Of a stretch of DNA of 64,000 nucleotides, positions 56,699-64,000 are shown in pieces. The translations under genes and the position numbers were made by a program. Position 1 is the stretch's first letter; each line of letters starts with the position of its first letter. The notes under the pieces were generated by a model. The model had not been told where the DNA came from, ran no database searches, and was given only the letters and a program-made list of their open reading frames with translations. Source of the stretch: Amycolatopsis sp. GM8. GTDB lineage: Bacteria; Actinomycetota; Actinomycetes; Mycobacteriales; Pseudonocardiaceae. Location: contig NZ_JAJKFK010000002.1 in the NCBI RefSeq assembly GCF_021653975.1, forward strand, positions 1,090,432 through 1,154,431, read 5' to 3'.

Positions 56699-57891
56699 AC
56701 TGGGTCGACATCCTGGTGATCGTCCTGGCGTTGCTCGCCGCCATCTCCGGCGCGCGCCAGGGCGTCGTGATCGCGCTGCCCGCGCTGGTCGGGGTGATCG
56801 GCGGGGCCGTGCTCGGCATCCGGATCGCGCCGTTCATCGTGGAGCTTTTCGGGAACCCGGCCGCCAAGGTGGCCTTCGCGGTCGCGGTCGTCGTGTTCCT
56901 GGTCGCGCTCGGCGAAACGCTCGGCGTGTGGGTCGGGCGGCGGATCAAGCACGCCGTCAAGAGCCGGGTCAACACCGACAAGCTCACCGGTATCGACCAG
57001 ACGCTCGGCGCGATCGTGCAGGCCATCGTGGTGTTCGTCGTCGCCTGGCTGATCGCGGTGCCGCTGACCGGGGTCGCGGCGCTGCCGGGCCTGGCCAAGG
57101 CGATCAACAACTCGGCGGTGCTCGGCGCGGTCGACAAGGCGATGCCGTCCGCGGCCGAGGGGCTGCCCGCCGACCTGCGCAAGCTGCTCGACGTCTCCGG
57201 CTTTCCGTCCATTGTGGACCCGTTCCAGAAGACGCAGATCAACGAGATCGCGCCGCCGGACACCAGCCTGCAGAGCAGCGCTGTCGTGCAGCAGTTGCAC
57301 GGGAGCGTGCTGAAGATCCGCGGTACCGCCACGTCCTGCTCGCGGGCGTTGGAGGGCAGTGGTTTCGTCGTCGCCCCGCAGCGGGTGATGACCAACGCGC
57401 ACGTCGTGGCCGGGACCGACGAGACAGCGGTCGAGACGCCGCAGGGCCGGCTGCCGGCGCGGGTCGTCTACTTCGACCCGGAGGTCGACGTCGCGGTGCT
57501 CGCCGTGCCGCGGCTCCAGGCGGCGCCGCTGAACGTGGCCAGTGTGGCCGGGAAGGCGGGCGACAGCGCGATCGTGCTCGGTTACCCCCTCGACGGCCCG
57601 TACACCGCGACCGCGGGCCGCATCCGTAACGAGATCACGTTGCAGGGCCCGGACATCTACGACGCGCGCACCGTGCGGCGGGACGTGTTCACCATCCGTG
57701 CGCAGGTGCGCAGCGGCAACTCCGGCGGTCCGCTGGTGAACCCGGAGGGCCAGGTCGTCGGTGTCGTGTTCGGTGCCTCGGTCGAGGACGCGGACACCGG
57801 CTTCACCCTCACCGCCAAGCAGGTTTCGTCCGTGATCGACGCGGCGCCCACGATGAGCGCCCGGGTCAGCACCGGCTCCTGCGCGGCCTAA
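56695..57891 (+). CDS. MarP-type membrane serine protease
   Basis: 398-aa acid-resistance protease. Four N-terminal membrane helices (CvpA-like, starting WVDILVIVLALLAAISGARQ) are followed by a chymotrypsin-fold protease: His in MTNAHVVAG, Asp in DVDVAVLAV-type EVDVAVLAV, Ser in VRSGNSGGPLV. Cysteines at TSCSRAL and the C-terminal TGSCAA could form the redox disulfide known for MarP. ATG 56695 overlaps the Nudix stop. Equivalent to Rv3671c. Confidence 0.94.
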   Translation: MNWVDILVIVLALLAAISGARQGVVIALPALVGVIGGAVLGIRIAPFIVELFGNPAAKVAFAVAVVVFLVALGETLGVWVGRRIKHAVKSRVNTDKLTGIDQTLGAIVQAIVVFVVAWLIAVPLTGVAALPGLAKAINNSAVLGAVDKAMPSAAEGLPADLRKLLDVSGFPSIVDPFQKTQINEIAPPDTSLQSSAVVQQLHGSVLKIRGTATSCSRALEGSGFVVAPQRVMTNAHVVAGTDETAVETPQGRLPARVVYFDPEVDVAVLAVPRLQAAPLNVASVAGKAGDSAIVLGYPLDGPYTATAGRIRNEITLQGPDIYDARTVRRDVFTIRAQVRSGNSGGPLVNPEGQVVGVVFGASVEDADTGFTLTAKQVSSVIDAAPTMSARVSTGSCAA

Positions 57892-58826
57892 CTGCGGGTC
57901 AGGAACCCGAGCAGTGCCTTGTCGGTGCGCGCCGGGTCCTCCAGATGTGGAAAGTGCCCGACGCCGGCGAGTGACTCGAACCGGGAGTGCGGCCCCTGCC
58001 ATGGCGCCGACGCGCGGGCGGTCTCGGGCAGTATGCAGGAGTCGGCGTCGCCGTGGATCTGGAGCACGGGGACGGTCACCCGCAGCCCGACGTCGTCGGT
58101 GAAGCGCCGGCCCTCGCCGCGGAACTGGGCGCGGAAAGCCCACCGGTAGTACTCCAGCGCGCTGTGCGCCACCCCGGGCACGAGCATCGCCCGCCGGAAT
58201 CTGTGCACGGTGTCGGCGAAATCCTCGGTGTGTGTCCATTGTGGACCTGACCAGGCGCGCATCAGCCGTTCCACGAACGCGGCGTCCTCGGCGACGAGCC
58301 GGCGTTCCGGGGCGATCGGCAGCTGGAACCGGAACAGGTGCATCATCGCCCGGGTCTGGCTGCGCTGCCGGCGCCGCAGCGCTGTCCCGGCGACGGCTGC
58401 CCGGAACGCCAGCGGATGCGCGCCGCCCAGCACGCTCGCCGACGCGACGAATCGCGGATGCAGCGACGCGGCGGTCCAGGCGAGCATGCCGCCCCAGGCG
58501 TGCCCGACGAGATGCGCCCGGCGCTCGCCGAGCGCGCGGATGAGCCCGGTGACGTCACCGGCGAGAGTCCACGCGTCGTAGCCGCGCGGCGGTTTATCCG
58601 AATCCCCGTAGCCACGCAGGTCCGCGGCGACCACCCGGAACCCGGCTTCGGCGAGTGAGACCAGCTGATGCCGCCACGCCCACCAGAACTCCGCGAACCC
58701 GTGCAGCAGCAGCACCATCGGCCCGCTGCCCGCCTCGGCGACATGCAGCCGGATGCCGTTGGCGGACACGTCGTGGTGCGTCCAGGGCCCGTCAATCCGG
58801 ACGGACGACGGATCGGGCGGCTGCAC
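57888..58826 (-). CDS. Alpha/beta hydrolase, epoxide-hydrolase-like, with altered nucleophile elbow
   Basis: 312-aa protein from GTG 58826 (VQPPDPSSVRIDGPW); the frame extends further as antisense. HGFAEFWWAWRHQ, DLRGYGDSDKPPRGYD and the late GVGHFPHLEDP His are epoxide-hydrolase/haloalkane-dehalogenase-like. The elbow reads GHAWGG, where the nucleophile Asp or Ser is normally the third residue; GCC at that codon encodes Ala. It may be inactive, or use another residue. It sits at the ephE (Rv3670) position. Confidence 0.85.
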   Translation of the reverse strand: MQPPDPSSVRIDGPWTHHDVSANGIRLHVAEAGSGPMVLLLHGFAEFWWAWRHQLVSLAEAGFRVVAADLRGYGDSDKPPRGYDAWTLAGDVTGLIRALGERRAHLVGHAWGGMLAWTAASLHPRFVASASVLGGAHPLAFRAAVAGTALRRRQRSQTRAMMHLFRFQLPIAPERRLVAEDAAFVERLMRAWSGPQWTHTEDFADTVHRFRRAMLVPGVAHSALEYYRWAFRAQFRGEGRRFTDDVGLRVTVPVLQIHGDADSCILPETARASAPWQGPHSRFESLAGVGHFPHLEDPARTDKALLGFLTRS

Positions 58827-58840
58827 GGTCGGCGCGAACG

Positions 58841-59332
58841 TCAGCTGTGGTCGGCGACAGCCTCCCGCCGGGGCTTGAGTGCCGCGGCGGTGTCCTTGAC
58901 GCTGGTGATCGTTCGTTCGGGTGCGCGCAGTTTCTTCAGCTTGCGGAACCCGAGGAACCCGAAGAGCAAAGCCGTCACCAGCATCGCGGCGAACACGATG
59001 AGGAAGGCGGCCCAGCGCTTGAGCCATTCGGACAGCAGTTCGCCCGCGAAGAAAAAGAAGAAGAACGAGCTGTAGAGCGCGATCACGCCGGCGATGACGA
59101 AGAAGACGCTGCCCTTGAGGCCCTTCTTGACCTCGCCGGTGACCTCCGACTTCGCCAGCTCGACCTCGGCGCGCACCAGCGTCGACAGGTGCTGCGTGGC
59201 CTGGCTGACGAGGCTCCCGATGGACTGCCCGCCCGCTTCGGCGCCGTCGTCACTCGACAGGGGGATATAGGGCACGGCCCCGAGGCCGTCTGGGCCGTTG
59301 CGTTCGTGCTCCTGGCTGCTCACGGGGGCCAT
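58841..59332 (-). CDS. Phage-holin-superfamily membrane protein
   Basis: 163-aa protein with two membrane helices (VFFVIAGVIALYSSFFFFFF and AAFLIVFAAMLVTALLFGFL) after a helical segment (SIGSLVSQATQHLSTLVRAE) and with a basic tail. This is the actinobacterial Phage_holin_3_6 (DUF1469-like) pattern. It lies next to the epoxide-hydrolase-like gene as Rv3669 does. A GTG six codons in is an alternative start. Function unknown. Confidence 0.85.
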   Translation of the reverse strand: MAPVSSQEHERNGPDGLGAVPYIPLSSDDGAEAGGQSIGSLVSQATQHLSTLVRAEVELAKSEVTGEVKKGLKGSVFFVIAGVIALYSSFFFFFFAGELLSEWLKRWAAFLIVFAAMLVTALLFGFLGFRKLKKLRAPERTITSVKDTAAALKPRREAVADHS

Positions 59333-59361
59333 CGTGCCATGTGCCGCCGGGCCGGGCTCGG

Positions 59362-60624
59362 TCAGTCCTCCCGCGCGCCGTGCATTTTGTTGCGCCGGAG
59401 CAACAAACCGGCTGCCCCGAGCGACGCGATCGCGGAGGCCAGCAGCACCGCCGCCTTCGCCCGCTCACTGCCTTCGCCGGTGAGGGCGAGTTCGGAGATC
59501 AACAGGCTCACGGTGAAGCCGACCCCGCCGAGCAGCGACAACGCGGCCAGATCGCGCCAGCCGGTGCCGCGCGGTCGTTCCGCGACGCCGAGCGACACGG
59601 CAAGCGCGGACGCGCCGAGGATGCCGACCGGCTTGCCCACCACGAGCCCGAGCACGACGGCGAGTGGCAATGCCGTCGTGAACACCTCGCCCAGCGACTG
59701 GGCGTTGATCTCGATTCCGGCCGCGAAAAGCGCGAACAGCGGGACGGCGACGGCGGCGGACCACGGCTGCAGCCGGTGCTCGAGCCGGATCGCGGGCGCC
59801 TCGTCCTCGTCCGGGTCCGGCCGCACCCGGGTCAGCAGGCCGAGTGCGACCCCGGCGATCGTCGCGTGGACGCCGGTCGTGTGCACGGCGACCCAGGTGA
59901 TCACGGCGAGCGGCACGTAGATCCACGGTGTGCGCACCCGGCGGTGCTGCAGCCAGGCGTACAGCACCAGTGCCAGCACCGCGACCGCCGCGGCGATCAG
60001 GTTGAAGCTCGTCGTGAACAGCACGGCGATGACGACGATGGCGCCCAGGTCGTCGACCACCGCCAGCGACAGTAGGAAGACCCGCGTGCTGCTGGGCAGG
60101 TTCGAAGCCGTCAGTGCCAGCACGCCGAGGGCGAACGCGATATCGGTCGCCACCGGGATCGCCCAGCCCCGCTCGATCCCCGGCGCGCCCCACGCGACGG
60201 CCAGCACCACCAGGGCCGGGACGACCATCCCGCCGAGCGCGGCGACGACCGGCAGCACGGCCTGCTTGAGCCGGGACAGCTCGCCGACCACCAGTTCGCG
60301 CTTCAGTTCCAGCCCCGCGACGAAGAAGAACAGGGCCAGCAACCCGTCCTTGGCCCAGTCGCCGATCGTCAGGTCCAGGTGCAGGAAATGCGGCCCGAGC
60401 GGAAAATCACGCACGGCCCGGTAAGCGCCGCTCAGCGGGGAGTTCGCCCACAACAGCGCGATGGCCGTGGCGGCGAGCAGGATCATCCCGCCGGTGGTCT
60501 CGGTGCGCAGGTAACGGACGAATTCCGCGACAGCGCGGGGCTTCTGCACGGCGGCTCCAGGGGTCGGTCGGCTCACTCTGCCGACCAGCCTTCCCGGCGC
60601 ACCTGTTTCCAGGTTACCTGCCAC
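59362..60624 (-). CDS. nhaA: Na+/H+ antiporter NhaA
   Basis: Electrogenic sodium/proton antiporter (420 aa, GTG start). The family-specific PVATDIAFALGVLAL and the ion-binding pair in SLAVVDDLGAIVVIAVLF are present, with 12 helices. The NhaA helix-10/11 region GVGFTVSLLISELAL is kept. Supports pH and sodium homeostasis. Divergent from the POT transporter gene, with 74 bases between starts. Confidence 0.95.
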   Translation of the reverse strand: MAGNLETGAPGRLVGRVSRPTPGAAVQKPRAVAEFVRYLRTETTGGMILLAATAIALLWANSPLSGAYRAVRDFPLGPHFLHLDLTIGDWAKDGLLALFFFVAGLELKRELVVGELSRLKQAVLPVVAALGGMVVPALVVLAVAWGAPGIERGWAIPVATDIAFALGVLALTASNLPSSTRVFLLSLAVVDDLGAIVVIAVLFTTSFNLIAAAVAVLALVLYAWLQHRRVRTPWIYVPLAVITWVAVHTTGVHATIAGVALGLLTRVRPDPDEDEAPAIRLEHRLQPWSAAVAVPLFALFAAGIEINAQSLGEVFTTALPLAVVLGLVVGKPVGILGASALAVSLGVAERPRGTGWRDLAALSLLGGVGFTVSLLISELALTGEGSERAKAAVLLASAIASLGAAGLLLRRNKMHGARED

Positions 60625-60698
60625 CTGCGTGGCAACAGTACGGCCGTCCTAGTATGTGAATCGCCAACAATATCCAGACCACAAAGGACCGTCGGCGC

Positions 60699-62156
60699 AT
60701 GGCTACCTCTACCGAGGCCAAACGGGACACCAGGTTCTTCGGGCACCCACTAGGGCTCGCGAACCTGTTCGGTGTCGAGATGTGGGAGCGCTTCTCCTAC
60801 TACGGGATGCTCGGCATCCTCCCCATCTACCTGTACTACTCGGTCGCCGACGGCGGTCTCGCGATGCCGGAGACCACGGCCACCAGCATCGTGGGCGCGT
60901 ACGGCGGGCTGGTGTACCTGTCCACGATCGCCGGCGCCTGGATCGCCGACCGGCTGCTCGGCGCCGAGCGGACACTGTTCTACAGCGCCGTCCTGATCAT
61001 GATCGGGCACATCGCGCTCGCGGTGCTGCCCGGCTGCACCGGGGTCGGCGTCGGCCTGGTGTGCGTCGCGCTCGGCAGCGGTGGGCTCAAGGGCAACGCG
61101 ACGTCGGTCGTCGGCACGCTCTACGGCGAGCACGACGAACGGCGCGACGGCGGGTTCAGCCTCTTCTACATGGGCATCAACCTCGGCGCCTTCGTTGGAC
61201 CGCTGCTCACCGGCCTCGCGCAGAGCAACGTCGGCTTCCACCTCGGGTTCGGGCTCGCCGCGATCGGCATGGCGCTCGGCCTGGTCCAGTACACCCTCGG
61301 CCGGCGCAACCTGCCCGACTCGGCGCGCAGCGTGCCGAACCCGCTGCCGGCCGCGAACCGGCCGCACGCGGCGGGCGTGCTCGTGGTGCTCGTCGCCGCC
61401 ATCGTGGTCGCGCTGCTCACCGGCGCGGTGACCGCGGCGAACCTGTCCGACGTCGTGGTGTGGATCGTGGCGATCGCCGCGGTGATCTACTTCGCGGTGA
61501 TCCTGACCAGCCGGAAGATCACCGCGGTGGAGCGCAGGCGGGTGCTCTCGTTCATCCCGATGTTCGTCGCCAGCACCGCCTTCTGGGCGCTGTACCAGCA
61601 GCAGTTCACCGTCGTCGAGGTGTACTCGGACAAGCGCCTGGACCGGCACCTGTTCGGCTGGGAGATGCCGGTGTCCTGGGTGCAGTCGATCAACCCGATC
61701 TTCATCATCGTGCTCGCCCCGGTGTTCGCGGCACTGTGGACGAAGCTGGCGGCGCGCCAGCCCTCGACGCCGATCAAGTTCGCGCTGGGCACCGCCATCA
61801 TGGGGGTCGCGTTCCTGCTGTTCCTGCCGATGGCGGGCGGCGGGCCGAACAGCGCGCCGCTGCTGGGCCTGGTCGGGATCCTGCTCGTGTTCACGGTCGC
61901 CGAGCTGATGCTTTCGCCGGTCGGCCTTTCGCTGTCGACGAAGCTCGCGCCCGAGGCCTTCCGCACGCAGATGGTCGCGCTGTTCTTCCTGTCGGTCTCG
62001 CTGGGCACGGCGCTTTCCGGCTCGCTCGCGCAGTACTACAGCGCGGACAACGAGACGCCGTACTTCGGGATCCTCGGCGCGGTCGCCGTCGTGATCGGCG
62101 CGCTGCTCGCGGTGTTCAGCCCCTTCGTCCGGAAGCTGATGTCCGGCGTGCGCTAG
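60699..62156 (+). CDS. POT/PTR2 family peptide transporter
   Basis: Proton-coupled di/tripeptide transporter (485 aa, AAAGGA upstream). The N-terminal POT motif VEMWERFSYYGMLGILPIYL (ExxERFxYY) and FSLFYMGINLGAFVGPLLTG are diagnostic. Fourteen helices are predicted. With the ABC peptide importer at 4.5 kb it gives the cell two peptide uptake routes. Converges on the VIT gene with a 4-base overlap. Confidence 0.94.
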   Translation: MATSTEAKRDTRFFGHPLGLANLFGVEMWERFSYYGMLGILPIYLYYSVADGGLAMPETTATSIVGAYGGLVYLSTIAGAWIADRLLGAERTLFYSAVLIMIGHIALAVLPGCTGVGVGLVCVALGSGGLKGNATSVVGTLYGEHDERRDGGFSLFYMGINLGAFVGPLLTGLAQSNVGFHLGFGLAAIGMALGLVQYTLGRRNLPDSARSVPNPLPAANRPHAAGVLVVLVAAIVVALLTGAVTAANLSDVVVWIVAIAAVIYFAVILTSRKITAVERRRVLSFIPMFVASTAFWALYQQQFTVVEVYSDKRLDRHLFGWEMPVSWVQSINPIFIIVLAPVFAALWTKLAARQPSTPIKFALGTAIMGVAFLLFLPMAGGGPNSAPLLGLVGILLVFTVAELMLSPVGLSLSTKLAPEAFRTQMVALFFLSVSLGTALSGSLAQYYSADNETPYFGILGAVAVVIGALLAVFSPFVRKLMSGVR

Positions 62157-62881
62157 TGCACCGCCACCCCGAACAGGGCGCCGACCCCGTAGGTGACGAG
62201 CATCGTCAGCAGCCCGACCCCGACATTGCGCAGCACCGCCCGGCGGGCGCGCGCGTCGCCGAGGCGGGCGCTGACGTAGCCGGTGAGGAACAGCCCGGCG
62301 GCCACGGCCAGGACGCACGTCCAGATCCGCCACGAGAGCGGCGGGAGTGTGATCGCGAGCAGTGGCAGCAGTGCGCCGATCGAGAACGCCACCAGTGACG
62401 CCCAGGCCGCCTGCCACGGGCTCGTCAGCTCGTCGGGGTCGATGCCCAGCTCGGCCTGGGCGTGCGCCTGCAGCGCGTCCTTCTCGGTCAGCGCCCTGGC
62501 GACCTGGGCCGCGAGCTCGGGCGAAAGGCCCTTCTCCTGGTAGATGTCGGCGAGCTCCCGCTCCTCGGCCTCCGGCATTGTTTTCAGTTCTTCTTTTTCC
62601 CGCCGGAGCATCGCGCGTTCGGTATCGCGCTGGGTGCTCACCGAGACGTATTCGCCGCCCGCCATCGAAAGCGCGCCCGCGACCAGCCCGGCGATTCCGG
62701 CCATCAGCACCGCGATGTGATCGGTGGTGGCGCCCGCCACCCCGACCACGATGCCGGCCACCGACACGATCCCGTCGTTGGCACCGAGAACCCCGGCACG
62801 CAGCCAGTTCAGCCTGCTGCCGAAGCCTTCGTGGTGCGGCTCGTGCGCGTGCATGGAAGTGGCGTCCTGAGTCTCCGTCAC
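62153..62881 (-). CDS. VIT family iron/manganese transporter
   Basis: 242-aa protein with the VIT1/CCC1 fold: ANDGIVSVAGIVVGVAGAT, the metal-binding GGEYVSVSTQRD and a cytoplasmic Glu-rich segment (REKEELKTMPEAEERELADI) that binds metal ions. It likely exports Fe2+/Mn2+. GTG start. An IdeR-type iron box lies 62 bases upstream, so iron control is likely. Confidence 0.9.
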   Translation of the reverse strand: MTETQDATSMHAHEPHHEGFGSRLNWLRAGVLGANDGIVSVAGIVVGVAGATTDHIAVLMAGIAGLVAGALSMAGGEYVSVSTQRDTERAMLRREKEELKTMPEAEERELADIYQEKGLSPELAAQVARALTEKDALQAHAQAELGIDPDELTSPWQAAWASLVAFSIGALLPLLAITLPPLSWRIWTCVLAVAAGLFLTGYVSARLGDARARRAVLRNVGVGLLTMLVTYGVGALFGVAVH

Positions 62882-63117
62882 GGCATTATTGAAGCACAGA
62901 ATCGGTGCTATGTTTATTTCGGCGAAAATAGGTCTGCCTCACTTAGATTCGGCTATCCTAAGCAATTATCGAAGCTATTTCTCGCCGAACTGCGGGAGCC
63001 TGCGGACTCGTGTGGGACATCCCGGACGAACAGAACGCCGGGAGCCGATGCCTGATCGAGTGGACATCGGCCCCCGGCGAGCCTTGGGGGAACTCTAGTT
63101 AGTACGCCTCGTGTTGG
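62882..63117. other. AT-rich divergent region upstream of the VIT gene
   Basis: Besides the iron box it has an inverted AGCAC-N7-GTGCT at 62893-62909. The stretch 62885-62985 is markedly AT-richer than the genome. No gene is supported on either strand. Confidence 0.5.
62943..62961. promoter_or_regulatory. IdeR/DmdR-type iron box upstream of the VIT gene
   Basis: TTAGATTCGGCTATCCTAA matches the IdeR consensus TTAGGTTAGGCTAACCTAA at 16 of 19 positions and lies in an AT-rich segment 62-80 bases before the VIT start. The only other nearby start is the divergent side, which has no supported gene. Confidence 0.7.
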
Positions 63118-63540
63118 CTAGGCGTCCAGGTCGGCCAGGGCCTGCTTGGCCTCCTGCAACTCGGCCTCGAGCAGCGCGACCTTGGCCTTCTGCTGTTCGC
63201 GGGCCTCGTTGATGACCTCGTCGATCGGCGTCGAGAGGTCACCGTGCAGCTCCTTGGCCGCGCGGGACACGGCCGAGGCCGAGATGGCCAGGCCGCGCGC
63301 CACCCAGGTGCTGCCGTGCTTCAGCTCCGCCTGCCAGTCACCGTCGGCCGAACCGGTCACGGTGAGCGTCAGCTCGACAGTGCGGGTCTTGCGGGCGGCG
63401 GCGGCCTTCGGACGGCCCCGCTTCGGCTTCGGCTCTTCAGCGGTGGGCTCGTCCGCGTTCTCCGCGACGGGGGCGACCCCGTTCTCCGGGGCCTCCTCGT
63501 CGGTCGCCTCTTGCGGGGCGGTGGTGGTCTCCAAGCTCAT
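63118..63540 (-). CDS. DUF6319-like protein with AT-hook motif
   Basis: 140-aa acidic/basic protein. The N-terminal third is Ala/Glu-rich and disordered, followed by KPKRGRPKAAAARKTRT (an AT-hook-like KRGRPK), a small folded domain (VELTLTVTGSADGDWQAELK) and a C-terminal coiled coil (EAREQQKAKVALLEAELQEA). The domain order suggests a nucleoid or DNA-associated protein. It is 89 bases upstream of the acs end on the same strand. Function unknown. Confidence 0.72.
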   Translation of the reverse strand: MSLETTTAPQEATDEEAPENGVAPVAENADEPTAEEPKPKRGRPKAAAARKTRTVELTLTVTGSADGDWQAELKHGSTWVARGLAISASAVSRAAKELHGDLSTPIDEVINEAREQQKAKVALLEAELQEAKQALADLDA

Positions 63541-63629
63541 GCGGGTGCGGTCTCCCTCTTCGTGGGGGTACGACGGCCAAGATCCTAGAACACGTGTTCG
63601 ACTTTGGGAACACCGGGTCCCACCAGGGC

Positions 63630-64000
63630 TCAGTCCTCGCCCTTGCCCGACTTCAGGCCGGTGGAGATGAGGTCCATGACGGTGGAGTCGGCGAGGGTGG
63701 TGACGTCGCCGATTTGGCGGTTTTCGGCGACGTCGCGCAGGAGGCGGCGCATGATTTTGCCGGAGCGGGTTTTGGGGAGTTCGGCGACCATCATGATTTG
63801 GCGGGGTTTGGCGATGGGGCCGATTTCTTTGGCGACGTGGTTGCGGAGGTCTTGGACGGCTTGTTCACCACCATCGGCGGCGTTGCCGCGCAGGATGACG
63901 AACGCGACGATGCCCTGCCCGGTGGTCGGGTCGGTGGCGCCGACCACGGCGGCCTCGGCGACGGTGGGGTGGGAGACGAGGGCGGATTCGACCTCGGTGG
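63630..64000 (-). CDS. acs: Acetyl-CoA synthetase, C-terminal part (5' end outside window)
   Basis: AMP-forming acetate:CoA ligase; only the last about 123 codons are in the window and the frame is open at base 64000. The C-terminal domain motif EVESALVSHPTVAEAAVVGA is followed by LPKTRSGKIMRRLLRD, whose Lys is the regulatory acetylation site of this family, and DVTTLADSTVMDLI. It lies near marP and nhaA as acs (Rv3667) does in M. tuberculosis. Confidence 0.95.
   Translation of the reverse strand, partial: TEVESALVSHPTVAEAAVVGATDPTTGQGIVAFVILRGNAADGGEQAVQDLRNHVAKEIGPIAKPRQIMMVAELPKTRSGKIMRRLLRDVAENRQIGDVTTLADSTVMDLISTGLKSGKGED

Overview
The window is high-G+C actinobacterial chromosome with frequent GTG starts, tightly packed genes with ATGA/GTGA overlaps, and a WhiB regulator. 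Its gene order follows, with rearrangements, the Mycobacterium tuberculosis segment that runs from dppABCD and acs through crp, whiB4 and ponA2 to leuA, ask-asd, recR and dnaX. I see no mycolate or type VII secretion genes. This suggests a Pseudonocardiaceae member (Amycolatopsis-like); the genus is inference. No rRNA, CRISPR array or transposase was seen, and there is one tRNA.

Layout. 0-4.4 kb: 3' part of dnaX, a lipoprotein amidase, ybaB, recR and a P-loop kinase. 4.5-10.3 kb: a five-gene oligopeptide ABC operon with a large intercistronic hairpin after the binding-protein gene. 10.3-13.5 kb: DedA protein, EamA exporter, LysR regulator, and a toxin-antitoxin pair whose PIN toxin is frameshifted. 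13.5-19.4 kb: leuA with a leucine-rich leader peptide, an ECF41-type sigma factor back to back with a flavin oxidoreductase, a nitroreductase, a zinc-ribbon protein and a PIG-V-like glycosyltransferase. 19.5-24.6 kb: ask-asd, a secreted SdrD-B-repeat surface protein and a lipoprotein. 24.8-28.7 kb: two MFS pumps with TetR, then Fur. 29-34 kb: a secreted Pro/Leu-rich protein and a redox/stress group (esterase, FMN reductase, Ohr, Dps, glutamate decarboxylase). 34-38 kb: S9 peptidase, methyltransferase, repeat-rich intergenic DNA and tRNA-Pro.

38-47.3 kb and 53.4-59.3 kb form a conserved core: metallophosphoesterase, bifunctional PBP, WhiB, two ArsA/Get3-like ATPases, DUF4177, RidA, Nudix, MBL hydrolase, Crp, Nth, thioredoxin-like protein, CoA-type Nudix, MarP, alpha/beta hydrolase and a holin-like protein. 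This core is split at 47.3-53.3 kb by about 6 kb of accessory DNA, which holds two mobile-element-like genes, a three-gene HTH-toroid/cupin/ThiL-like operon and an MFS exporter. The window ends with nhaA, a POT peptide transporter, a VIT iron/manganese transporter behind an IdeR-type iron box, a DUF6319-like protein and the 3' end of acs.

The points most worth following up are: the leuA leader, whose leucine codons are complementary to the leuA Shine-Dalgarno sequence; the mirrored TGTCCCY-N16-CGTC promoters between the ECF41 sigma gene and its oxidoreductase neighbour; and the three-gene operon at 48.5-51.7 kb, which matches no system I can name.
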